A stretch of DNA of 60,417 nucleotides. Source: Chlorokybus atmophyticus. Its lineage: Eukaryota > Streptophyta > Chlorokybophyceae > Chlorokybales > Chlorokybaceae. Shown here piece after piece: positions 12,127-21,965 of the stretch (positions within the stretch are counted from its first letter, which is position 1; each line of letters opens with the position of its first letter). A model generated the notes under the pieces. That model was not told the origin of the DNA. It ran no database searches and worked only from the letters and a program-made list of their open reading frames with translations. The stretch covers positions 581,889 to 642,305 of the forward strand of contig RHPI01002090.1 of NCBI GenBank assembly GCA_009103225.1, given 5' to 3'. Made by a program: the position numbers and the translations under genes.

Positions 12127-12778
12127 TTGTTGGGGGGCCATTTCTACCAGTGAGTACTTCTTTGAGGCGGCCAGAGAAAAGTTTATCAAAGAGGCAACAG
12201 ACATGGCAGCTGGCCACGACGTTGCGCTCGAAGATGGCGCGTACCTCGCCGCTTGCATTGCAACGCGATAAGGTGGTAGATCTTTAGGCGCCTACACATA
12301 GAGGGTGCTGAAACAACCACAGGTCGCACGAAATTAAAGATGGAACGCAAGTGTTAAGAAGGCTTCATCAGTGCATGCTCGTACATGTCATTGTGCATTT
12401 GTAGACCATCTGTCCTGCGATTAAAGCGACACAGTCAATCACGCTGTCAATAAAGGCATCTGTACGCCTTTTAAAAGGGATATCTAACTCAGCTGAAAGC
12501 AAGTGCGCTGAGCTTCCACGCGTGCTAGATAGACTATTCCTGCTGTTAAATCAAATAGAGTTTAATACAGAACAAGAGAATGAACAGAGGGTATGTAAGA
12601 GTGACATGGTTTTGGTGTTAATTATGTTCTAACTGGTAGATATAATCTGCAGAAACTTACCAAGGAAGTGTTCCGTAAGGCAGAGATTGCAATTCGCCAA
12701 GGCTTTCAAGAGTGGCGCTCAAGGCGCCATGGTGACACGGGCTCCAAACCAGCACAGGCTAAGAAGCAGGACTGTTAG
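12127..12778 (+). CDS. hypothetical multi-exon gene fragment
   Basis: Three protein-like segments occur in order: about 12165-12270 (FFEAAREKFIKEATDMAAGH), 12414-12590 (LIKASVR-type helical segment with ELPRVLDRLFLLLNQIEF, ending at donor AGG/GTATGT), and 12652-12778 (KLTKEVFRKAEIAIRQGFQE, ending in TAG). All are predicted mainly helical. The first segment runs into a TAA near its end, so either the splice site is earlier or the gene is damaged. I do not recognise the family; orientation and style match the 9.0-10.75 kb gene. Confidence 0.35.
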
Positions 12779-13258
12779 TGAAAAGTGAAAAGACGAATGT
12801 TGTATGTTCATGCCGCGCAATAGTGTCAATGAAAGCAGGCGGTGTTGGTCGATTAAAGAACAGTTAATTGCCGTGCGCACCAATGTTCAAAACGCCCAAG
12901 ATACGACTGCACAGTGCAGGCTGAGCAACAGGAACTGCAGCAGCGAAACATGGAGGATTGGGAGACATGCCGACTACGCATCAACTGTTGAGATGGACGA
13001 TGACAAGCATACACATGCATGCGTGATCCAACCCCAAAAAGCTGCAACGCAGCGGGATTTGCGACCCCGTCACCGGGTTTCGAATCTGTGCGGATGCGCC
13101 TGTTGAGATTGCAAGCAACGACTTACGACCTAAACCCTTAGCGATTAGATTACAACAACACAAGACAGGTAATAAGGCGAGTGTAAATGTCATTATCTTT
13201 TTTTATTGCGTTAATTGTCTCATGTGCCGCAAGAATTGTTGAATGGATTGCATGCATG

Positions 13259-13259
13259 G

Positions 13260-13295
<36 letters not shown>

Positions 13296-13337
13296 GTGCA
13301 TATACGTATGTATATACAATATATATATATATATACA
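13259..13337. repeat. (TA)n microsatellite
   Basis: Long alternating TA runs with occasional C or G interruptions, adjacent to the palindrome at 13355-13388. Confidence 0.9.
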
Positions 13338-13354
13338 TGTATATACATCCATAA

Positions 13355-13388
13355 ACCGGTAGCCGTTTATGTATATACGGCTACCGGT
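13355..13388. repeat. perfect inverted repeat, 12-bp arms
   Basis: ACCGGTAGCCGT at 13355-13366 is the exact reverse complement of 13377-13388, with a 10-base AT-rich loop. It directly follows the TA microsatellite. Confidence 0.9.
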
Positions 13389-13641
13389 ACCTGTCTTTTA
13401 ATTCTTTAAATATAGTTGTGAAAGAGATTACAAGAATGTAGGTGTCTTGAGGATGAAACATGTGTTAGACCTGCCGCCCCGTCCAATCGCAGTGCTTTGT
13501 GACTGGCAGATGTTTGCATTAAGTTCCCTGCGTCACCTGTTTTGGCAAGGTTGTTGGCGGTGAGTTGGGGAAGTCTTTAACTCATTTGCTAGTATTGAAC
13601 ATAACACATGCAAGTAGCAGCCTTTTATATGTACTTGCTTG

Positions 13642-13695
13642 CCCCGCGGCCTGCAACTAGTAGGTTGCGAGGCAAGCCATATATAGGCCGCGGGG
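13642..13695. repeat. inverted repeat CCCCGCGGCCT ... AGGCCGCGGGG
   Basis: Eleven-base perfect arms at 13642-13652 and 13685-13695. A smaller GCAAC/GTTGC stem is nested inside, giving a compound hairpin. Confidence 0.85.
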
Positions 13696-14066
13696 TTGAT
13701 CTTAGCAATGATACGGTCATGAAATCATTAGGGTTTGTACTAGTGCAAAGTGATGATCGTAACACACACCTTGTTCAGTATACAATAGTGTACTATCAAT
13801 GAAGTCGATCACAACGTAGATGATTATGTGTATAGCTTTAGCATGCAGCATCAATGCATTGTTACACTGTCGCCGCGTCCTTGATTGCGTTTGAGGTATA
13901 GTTGCATTATCAATGATTTAGTTACAACTGTAATCACGATTTAAACCTTTAATTATGTCAACGGCTTATCCTCAAAGTTGTTGAGGATTCGGTGCTTACA
14001 ATTATCACCGGCGGAGTGCCGTTTGTGACAGGTTGTAACAATATTTCAGCTATAGTCATAACATAT

Positions 14067-14190
14067 ACACGAATCCGCCGTGAACTTTATTAAATCCGCA
14101 GTTTATGTCCGGCTCCGTCCATTACAAAGTTGCGGATCCAGCCTGACTTGCCAAAACCCATTTCTACCGGTGGATAAGCGCCTTCATCTC
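14067..14190 (-). pseudogene. second copy of unknown terminal exon
   Basis: Read on the minus strand this segment encodes GDEGAYPPVEMGFGKSGWIR and ends shortly after at a TAA. The core PVEMGFGKSxWIxN is shared with the terminal exon at 10686-10754 on the plus strand, and the nucleotides are similar over about 50 bases. It therefore belongs to a second, oppositely oriented member of the same unknown family. Upstream exons of this copy were not identified. Confidence 0.45.
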
Positions 14191-14890
14191 CACACCCCGT
14201 GTACTGTAATTATCGGTGTTTAGCTTCGCAATCAACCCCTTGTCGTAGCTAGTCTCCATCTTTGCCGCGCCTGCTCCTCTCTAGCAGTTGCACCGAAGGC
14301 TCTGCTACTCACAAGCTACCATAGTGTAGTAACTACTAATGTCTGCTTATATCACACCCTTGACACGTGTTGTGGGCCCATAACCTATTGAAGAAGCTAA
14401 CAACACATGTAGCTAAGGCTGATGCTGAACATGCACACACATAATCCTACAGCTGCAAGAGCATACACAAGATAACACCAGTTTTTTTATTCATTTATTA
14501 AAATTCAGTCATGGGCTTTTATATCCGCTGCAGTACACCTGTCAACTCTGGAAGCAATTGTGTATGCTACACGTTATCTTTCGTCATAAACTTAATTGCA
14601 TGACGCAGCTAACTTGAAGACCCTTTTAAAAAGCTAGGCCATGCGCCAAATGATAACCTAGCTACCAAGTTATGAATGTTCTCTGCGCGCCTGGAACTTT
14701 CTCTTCAACTCGAGTCTCCGCCTACAACCTTCTCGAACGGTGTCCGCGCCTGGAACCTTCTGGCGGCCAAACCTTCGGAGTTGACGTCCGTGCTTATATA
14801 GGGGGCAAGGCTGACCGAATATAAAAATATATAAAAATATCCTTAACACTATTGTGGCGATGGTTGTGGTGCCGGTTGCTGCGGAGTCCC
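14191..14890. other. no supported gene
   Basis: No exon recognised. There is a short TATAAAAATA direct repeat near 14818-14840. Confidence 0.4.
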
Positions 14891-14902
14891 GTCCCTATGG
14901 TT

Positions 14903-17363
14903 TCACACCGTTGAAAACAGGGCGAGCGCGTCGGTGGATATATCTGGGTCTAAAACTACAAACCCGCGCAAGTTGCGTACAGAAAGCGGCACCCCCGTTC
15001 TTGCCAACACCTCATCTTTCCGAGTTTGGTGTTCTGAGTTGGATGTTGGTGCATGTGACAAATCGTGGGTGGGGCGTGCAATCAGTTGCTGCACAGGCAA
15101 AGGAAGCATCTGTGCGCTGTGGCGTGTGACCGCCGAGATGGTTGTCGGCCCGGCAGGTAAAGTTGGAATTGAGGCTATTGTGGCTGCTGTTGCCGCTGCT
15201 GTTGAGTAAGAGACAGCTGGTTCTGCGTATATAAATGGCGGCCAGCGTGTAGGTGTGAGCAGCAGTAGTGGCAGTGATTGCGACCGTGCTGTAGGTGCCC
15301 ACAGGCACGGGCACAACGATGTGTGCCCGTATTGTAGACAAGAGCAAGGGCGACGACTTGCTCGTATAAATCGATGCTGAAGTGGGCTCAGCTGCTTTAG
15401 CGAGTGCGCCAACGAGAGCAGCCTCTCCGTTGGCCAAAGGAGCCAGGGTGGTACCTGCCCCCTAAGCTGGGGTGGTTGCAGCGAGCTGTCCTGTTAATGA
15501 TGGACCGGCATTGGACAATGCTGTGGGGGCACTCCAAGTGGCTGCAGCAGCTGTTGCGGCCGCGGCGAGAGCGTCTCAATTTGCTTGCGCTTTGTCCTCG
15601 CAGTTTTTAAGTCTGGAGTTGCAGCGTCGTTGACCAAACAACGCCCAGCGAGCAGAGAAGCAAGCTTGAAAGTCATCGTTTCGGGCCTTGGGCTGCAATT
15701 TCAGCTTTTGGATCCGTGTTGCCATGGCGACTGCAGCTTCAAAAGCCTCGGCTGCTGGCAATCGTATTGCTGCAGCAGCAGCGCGGGGGCGAGCATTGTC
15801 AACATGACGCGGTGGAGGCCGGTTCTTGCCTTGAAAGCCGTTGCCTTCGTTGCGAGCTCCCGCGTTGCCGTGAATGGCGTTGTTGCTGTTGTTGTTGTTG
15901 TACCCGCTGTTCGGCCTCAACTCCGAGAACTTGCAATTGGCACAGCACACTGTCTCCAAGTGACCAATCTTGTGGCAGCGATCACATATCAGAGCGGCGT
16001 ATTGCTTAGTACATTCTGATGGTGACCGTGCCCGGCACGGGCCGTCCGCAGCGATAGCACATGATTGGAGCGACCAGAGCGGTGTGAGCTGCACAAGGTG
16101 GTCCCTTTAGTGGCAGCCTCATAGGCGGCTGATCTTGTGCACGCTCTTCGCGGCTTGGCTCAGGTGCTAGTGGGGCTGAGTGCCGTAAAACAGTGCGGGT
16201 GCCATCCAACCCTGCCTTCTCCCAAACTTGTCGGTCTTAAATAGACGGTGCAGCTGTTGATGCTTGCTGCAGCGTGTACCCGCATTGATGAGTGCCATTC
16301 AGCGTCATGCGAACACTGTTGCGGAGCGTCGGCTCGAGCTCGGATATGTACACCGCCGTTGCTTGCTCTTCCGTTAGCACAACTCTGTATTCGACAGCTA
16401 GCCTTCTATGCGGGTATATATCTGAAAGGGGTCCTCGTTGGCCTTGCGTCTGGAGTGGCGCAGTTCTTCAACCTTGTGGATGGTTGCAGGGGGAAAGGTA
16501 TGCCGTAAAGCTGCCTACAAGTCGGTAAGGGGAGACGCGGTACGGACCACATTGATGGCAAGGGTGGCATGGCGTAGAGTAATAGATGCAGCGAACATCG
16601 TGCTATCCGGCGTTGCAGCAGGGCCAGGGTTTGGTGGCAGACTCACAGCTATGTCTATTATTGTGAGACGATTTGTCTGCAACACAATGGCCATGCGATC
16701 GACCGCACGGTTTTGTTAAGCAGTGATGTGAGCGGCAATCTCCTCAGCTGTTTTAGTTGTGGTGTTCACTGCGGGATTCAATGTCTCAGCTTACCGGCTA
16801 ATGGTGCGCATCACAGCAGCCGGCGGAGGACAGGGAACCGCTACAGGAGCAGGCAATACCCAGGTGGTAGGGGCGGTTACCGCAGTTCCCGTGCGTGGAC
16901 CAATAGTGACGTCCTGATGCAGAGCAGCAACTGACCTCCACACAAAAGAAGCCTTAAGGTCTGAGTACTACGCACGGACCTATACAATAATAGGGTCTCT
17001 GTCCAGGCATTGCTGCTTTTGTGGGCGAGAAAGGCCATCGTGGTCGCAAAAGGCCATTATGGTCTTGATCTGATGGCATTTAGTGCCAAGGTGCCACTCC
17101 TTGTTTGAATCGTTGTCACCGTCCAAAGACAACAGTGGTGTACTGCTGGTAAAGAGTAGGGTGTCGGAAGCTGCTTTCAAAAAATGAGCGAGACTTGTGG
17201 CAACTTTTACCGAAGGAACGCGGACTGTGGTGGCTGGCGTAGTCTCCTTCGGTGTCAAAACTGCTGCACTCGTAGGTGTGGCAACTTTTACCGAAGGAAC
17301 GCGGACTGTGGTGGCTGGCGCAGTCTCCTTCGGTGTCGAAACTGCTGCACTCGTAGGTGACAT
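14903..17363 (-). pseudogene. decayed retroelement gag (CCHC zinc knuckle)
   Basis: On the minus strand a frame starts at 17363 and carries two 27-residue tandem repeats, then a gag-like helical segment (KCHQIKTIMAFCDHDGL). Further fragments follow: EEQATAVYISELEPTLRNSV near 16.33 kb, CYRCG near 16.06 kb, and a clear zinc knuckle CDRCHKIGHLETVC near 15.97 kb, then an Asn-rich stretch and a tail to about 14.9 kb. An in-frame TAA near 16.24 kb and a frame change between CYRCG and CDRCH show that it is broken. It is gag of an LTR retroelement different from the 18.8 kb element. No LTRs, protease or RT were seen next to it. Confidence 0.65.
17197..17358. repeat. two 81-bp tandem repeats inside gag
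   Basis: Copies at 17197-17277 and 17278-17358 differ at only a couple of bases. The period is exactly 27 codons, so the repeat keeps the minus-strand gag frame (TPTSAAVLTPKETTPATTVR). Confidence 0.9.
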
Positions 17364-18769
17364 AAGAGCTCAGCTTTCAGCTGTCCAAGTCGCGCGAACC
17401 TTCCTCGTCAATGGTTTCGCTAGCAGGTCCCTCGTAGATGTGTTCTCCCTCCCCAGATCCCATACTTATGAAAGTGATGACAAATATGATAGTGAATGCA
17501 GCCTAGAGTGTGTATGCTCCTGCCCATATGTCATCGATTCTGTTCACTTCACCCGCAGGTGACTGTGCAGTTCACTACGGTGACAATAACAGCAAATGCC
17601 TCGTAGTTTAAATAAAAATGCAAGCTACAATGTATGAATGCAGAATGCAGAATCACTCACTTATTGCAAACTGTATCTCAACAAGCCACTTGTAGAGGTA
17701 CTACCTACTAGTAGTGCTGCATCACACAAACTTGCATGAGCGGATGGATGTTCTAACTGCCAAGTGAGGTGAACGAACACGCAATTTCGTGGAAGCTATG
17801 CTCCAATTGAGAATGTAAACACATTGCGGTAAGGCATCAAGTATCTCACAGGCAATGCAAGGCGATGTGCACACAAACATGCACACTTTCTCACACGGTG
17901 AGGGGTTCTTGGCAACCAGGGCGGCGAGTCCACAGCTCAGTCGTTTCACAATTTCTATTCCAGAATTCTCATTCACAATTTCACCAAGTCATACAGCAAA
18001 GCAAATTGCTACTACTTACACAAGGCTATATGGTCAAGGCACATCTGTTCAGTAATGGTTTGAACAATGCTAACGGCAACTGACATAACATGGCCAAAGC
18101 AATACGTCAGGTTTCGATGTAGCCGAACTGACTCTCAATTGGTCATCAACCGTGAGCTACCCATCAGTCGTGTAATATGGAGCGAAGCTATTATTAATGT
18201 TGACATGCACACGGTGACAAACGCATGCACATGGGCGACATGCTACATCACAACACTGCAGCCTGTAGTAAGAGCACAAGTTTGCGGGTTCTTATCCCCG
18301 CCAGATTCTGCACCGAATACACACACTACCGGTCGACAAGCGCCACCGTAAAATCTACTTAGTCAAATTTTCAACAAGCTACGTCACTTGTCTGTTGACT
18401 CCGTATCCACCCGGATTCAACGGTTGTAAGGCCTTGCTCTGGAGTCTGCTTGGACTGAGTCCGAAGTCATCGAAGTCGTCTCCGTGTATTCCCATGCAGA
18501 GGGCAAGCTGACTGGATTTAAAAATGCCTTCAACAATTAGCTACCTACGAGTCATACTACAGTGCATGTGCTAGTGGCCAGGGCAGCGCGTCAGCTGTAG
18601 TCATGGACGATGAAGTGGAGCAGTCATGATGGAGCGGCATAACAACATCTTGCTTGAATAATTATAACTGCTTATGTCCTCGAGTGAAATTACAATATAA
18701 GTAGTGGTGGCTTGATTCTTGTAAAAACAATTGGGAGTGCACAGATGCATCACATCATTCACAATAGCA
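17364..18769. other. no supported gene
   Basis: No recognised exon. This interval could contain a decayed LTR of the minus-strand gag element, but no direct repeat was found to support that. Confidence 0.4.
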
Positions 18770-18774
18770 AGCAC
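18770..18774 (+). repeat. target-site duplication AGCAC, left copy
   Basis: AGCAC precedes the TG end of the 5' LTR and recurs directly after the CA end of the 3' LTR at 25648-25652. Five bases is the usual duplication for Ty3/Gypsy integrases, so this was one insertion event. Confidence 0.9.
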
Positions 18775-19107
18775 TGCAACGGTGTGCTACCTCCATAGAG
18801 GTTCCCCGCCCTTATTTAGGATTAAATAAGGGTCCCAACGGGATTATACAGCCTATTAAGCCATATTAAGGCCGTTAACTTATGTTAAGGCCCTAATGTA
18901 ATGTTACTTATCTGTAACACTGATATCGACATGAGACACGAGTCTCATGTCGATATCAGCTGCATGGCGGCGCTGCTAAACGCAGCGACCGCCATAGCCA
19001 GGGGATCTTCTGCTTCGGCAATTGCCCCTGGCGGCGGCGGCGTGGGCGTCGTGGCTGGTGGTGGGGTAGGGGATTTAAGGGAGGAGGGAGCACCCCCTCT
19101 CCTTACA
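18775..19107 (+). repeat. 5' LTR
   Basis: Begins TGCAACGGTG and ends CTCCTTACA (TG...CA ends), 333 bp, matching the 3' LTR. It contains an 18-bp-arm hairpin at 18920-18959. Confidence 0.95.
18920..18959. repeat. perfect hairpin in 5' LTR, 18-bp arms
   Basis: The arm CTGATATCGACATGAGAC (18920-18937) is exactly reverse-complementary to 18942-18959, with a four-base loop ACGA. The 3' LTR has a different perfect hairpin at this place. Confidence 0.95.
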
Positions 19108-19108
19108 T

Positions 19109-19120
19109 TGGTATCGGAGC
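19109..19120 (+). promoter_or_regulatory. primer-binding site (tRNA-iMet type)
   Basis: TGGTATCGGAGC starts two bases after the 5' LTR. It differs at one base from TGGTATCAGAGC, the usual plant-type site complementary to the 3' end of initiator tRNA-Met. Confidence 0.85.
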
Positions 19121-19988
19121 AAGGGCGGCGAGGGCCTGTGGGAGGGGCGGCGGCTTTGGCGGCGCAGAGGCGGCAGCAGCGGCAGGCGGCAGGCTTAGGC
19201 GGCAGCCACTGCAGTGCCGGCGATGGCGGCACTAGCAGGCGCTACCCACTAGGGTGGGTAGTGGTGGTTGTTAAGTGTTGTTGTTGTTGTTGTTGTAGTA
19301 GTTAGCTGTTGCTGGTGTAGTTAGCTTGCATGCTTGCCTGCTTAGCCTAGCACAGCCTAGCTGCCTTAGCCTAGCCTAGCCTAGCTTGCTGCTGGGGAAG
19401 GCGGCGACTCAGGCAGCCTATCCCCCAAGCATTGCATGCCCAGCACATCACATTATAATGTGATATAATTACTGTGCTTGTGCTTGTGTGCTTGCCACTA
19501 CGTGGATTCGTGGTGGTGTAAAGGGTGTGAAATTGTATTCACAAATCCAACCCTTGTGAGGCAGTTCGGTGGCAACATCGGCTGCCGTTACCGCCAGTCA
19601 GTGCGGTGACACGCCAGAGTCACTCTGTGCAGCCGATATCAAACTTACAAATCACAACTCGCTGATATCAGCCTGTAGGGTCGATGCAACGAGATTTTGG
19701 CACCCTGTGTGTCAATTACAATTGTGGATTGAGCTGAGTTGTACAAACTGAAAACTTTGACAAGTTGTAACTTGTGAACCGCCGCGTGGATTCGCGTGCG
19801 GTTTGTTTCAACGTGAGTGTCTAGTTGAAAGGTGTGTGGAGAGCTCTTGTTTAAGCTGAATACTCCACGTTAAGCGCTTGAAACTTGACGAGACAAAATC
19901 TATAGATTTTGACACTTTTGCAGTGCACAACTTGGGTGTTTTGTGCACTTGCACACTTCTACTATTGACGGCTTGTATTCTTGGGCAG

Positions 19989-21437
19989 ATGTCTGACCAA
20001 GGAGGGGATGATGTGGAGAAGTCCACATCATATGAGCCATCGAGTGAAGAGGAAGTGAACTACTCTGACACGAGTGAAAGCTACAAGTTTACTGACAGTA
20101 AGAAGGAAGGAGCTAAGCAAGACAGCGAAGCTTCTCCCAACCAGTCTGCTCAAAGTGGACCAGCTGCAGTGGACACACAGAGTGTCATTGGCGGGGCCAT
20201 TGAGAAGTATGCCTCAAAGCGTAAAGCTCTACTTGCTGCCCACCCTCAGCTTCGTCAAGAAACGTGGGATGCATGGGCGCAGACGGTTCGTGATGGCTAT
20301 GAGACAGACTTTGCCACACTCCCTCGTGCAAGCAAGGAGATGGTAATCCGCATGCTCGAACATGAGCTGACGAACAACATCCCGCCTCTCGTGCGAGGTG
20401 ATCCAAAGGTGGCAGCTATCATGGCCGTATATGATAAGCCTCTCCCTTACCAAGGCAAGCAAATGGCGTTTGAGGTTTTGACCAACTTGGGAGTGGAAAC
20501 CTCACAGCGTTGCAAAGATGTGTTGTGGTACTTGGGACCCAACTTTAAAGACAAGTTGACTGGCCGAGTGCAGTTGACGGCACGCCTCGATGCCATGCAG
20601 GCTGAGTTGGTGGCGCTGCGCCAACAGGTGGCAGGTGCTACTTCGGCAGCTGGGGCATCAGCAGGTCTGCCGGTGACGGCTCTGAACAAGCCTGAGAAGT
20701 TCAAGCCTAACGGCAGCGTCAGCATTCACAACTGGGTGGTTACTGTCGAGCACTACTTGACGGCACTCAAGCGCCCGGTTAATGAGCACATTGCTGTTGC
20801 TGAGTTGCTCATGCCATCTGATGCTCTCGTCGAATGGGCGAGGCAGACAGAAAATGGTGCTGCCAAGACAGTGGAGGCACTTTTCCAGTTCCTGATGGAA
20901 CGCTATGGTGGCATGGACCCGGCTACTCAGGCTCGCAACAAACTCAGCAAGTTGCGCCAGAATGGTCGGGCGGCCTCAACCTATCTGCAGGAGTTTCAAG
21001 CATTGGTGGGTCGTGCAAACAGCGGCCTCATGCCCATGGACAAGGCCGAGCAATTTGAGTTGTACAAGCGCGGCTTGGATGCGCATGTGCGTGATCAGCT
21101 GCAGTACAACACGGCAACAGGACTTCCTTGGGTTCCTGAGGACTTGGCAAAGCTGCAGAAGCTGAGCGTGTACCTTTACAATGATGACACGACGGTGCAG
21201 GACAAGTCACATGTGGCAGTTTCGGCCAAGCCGCCGGGGGTGGGAGGAAAGCGTTTCTCTCATCCGAGTGCACACCTGGCAAAGAAGGCGAAGACATTTG
21301 GTGCTCCCACCAGTGGCGCACCTGCTGGTGGTGCCATGCCAGCTGCGGCTCGCACCTGTTACGTCTGTCATCAGCCTGGCCACATCGCAAAGAACTGCCC
21401 AACCAAAGGGAATGGCAAGGCCAAGAAGGTTGAATAG
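19989..21437 (+). CDS. Ty3/Gypsy Gag polyprotein
   Basis: Gag builds the intracellular particle that packages the element RNA. The start chosen is the ATG at 19989 (MSDQGGDDVEKS); the frame is open further upstream to 19878. The 482-residue product has an acidic Ser-rich N-terminus, a retrotransposon-gag helical domain at about residues 249-341 (NWVVTVEHYLTAL to YLQEFQALVGR), and one CCHC zinc knuckle near the C-terminus (CYVCHQPGHIAKNC, about residue 457). It ends at TAG 21435-21437. The frame continues without a shift into the protease region, so Gag-Pol synthesis would require stop readthrough, or the stop is a mutation. Confidence 0.92.
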   Translation: MSDQGGDDVEKSTSYEPSSEEEVNYSDTSESYKFTDSKKEGAKQDSEASPNQSAQSGPAAVDTQSVIGGAIEKYASKRKALLAAHPQLRQETWDAWAQTVRDGYETDFATLPRASKEMVIRMLEHELTNNIPPLVRGDPKVAAIMAVYDKPLPYQGKQMAFEVLTNLGVETSQRCKDVLWYLGPNFKDKLTGRVQLTARLDAMQAELVALRQQVAGATSAAGASAGLPVTALNKPEKFKPNGSVSIHNWVVTVEHYLTALKRPVNEHIAVAELLMPSDALVEWARQTENGAAKTVEALFQFLMERYGGMDPATQARNKLSKLRQNGRAASTYLQEFQALVGRANSGLMPMDKAEQFELYKRGLDAHVRDQLQYNTATGLPWVPEDLAKLQKLSVYLYNDDTTVQDKSHVAVSAKPPGVGGKRFSHPSAHLAKKAKTFGAPTSGAPAGGAMPAAARTCYVCHQPGHIAKNCPTKGNGKAKKVE

Positions 21438-21965
21438 GATTATGCCGTGGCTGATGTAGAAGTGGTTGATAACCAGTTGCTTGTATTAGTAGCAAACTGG
21501 TTTGATGAGCTGTTCCAAGTGCATGTAATGACACATGCATGGCAAGCACATAACAGGTTGCCACCTTTTGATGCTGCAAACGTGGAAGAGAATGCTTGTG
21601 TGTTGGTACATGTGGAGTTTAGCATGCTTACCAATGTGTTGCACACTTTGACCGAGTTGCAAAGTAAGCACAGAACCCAAAGTGTGGTAGTGATGGTGCC
21701 TAAATATCATGGCCCATGGTTGAAACACACGCGAGGGGGAACTGTGTTGAAGCAATTTAGCAAGCGTGAAACAGGGATGGTGCGCTTGTCAGCAATTTTA
21801 CTCAACCCTCGCATTAGTCACGGACTCTTGGCTACATTTCAAGGACGGGTACTACCTCTGTTGTGGACATTTAGTGGCACAATGCAAGGGGTAAACAGTT
21901 CGTTCTTGATTGACACTGGTGCAACACACAGTTTCGTTGAGGAACAATGGGTTGTGCGCAATTAG
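21438..21965 (+). CDS. Ty3/Gypsy protease region of pol
   Basis: This segment is in frame with gag and lies between two TAG codons. Near its end it has the retroviral aspartic protease active site LIDTGATHSFVEEQW (about 21907-21950). The preceding 150 residues have no recognised domain. The TAG at 21963 falls inside the protease fold, where the frame reopens (IACKPSAFSAAGAGG) and carries the remaining protease-like strand ISGVDVVLRQEW near 22.1 kb. This second stop is more likely to be a disabling mutation than a programmed one. Confidence 0.8.
   Translation, partial: DYAVADVEVVDNQLLVLVANWFDELFQVHVMTHAWQAHNRLPPFDAANVEENACVLVHVEFSMLTNVLHTLTELQSKHRTQSVVVMVPKYHGPWLKHTRGGTVLKQFSKRETGMVRLSAILLNPRISHGLLATFQGRVLPLLWTFSGTMQGVNSSFLIDTGATHSFVEEQWVVRN

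Noticed and set aside
15404-16019. Plus-strand open frames opposite the minus-strand gag
   Set aside because: They have no motif and are mirror frames of the Ala/Gln/Asn-rich gag; the zinc knuckle is on the minus strand.
18901-19305. Ala/Gly-rich protein frame in the 5' LTR
   Set aside because: It spans the LTR hairpin, the LTR end and the primer site; the same DNA in the 3' LTR does not keep the frame.
21435-21965. UAG reassigned to an amino acid, as in some ulvophyte algae
   Set aside because: psbR ends in TAG at the expected C-terminus, while the P450, SNAPC3 and KNL1 end in TGA and the acetyltransferase in TAA; all three stops behave normally.
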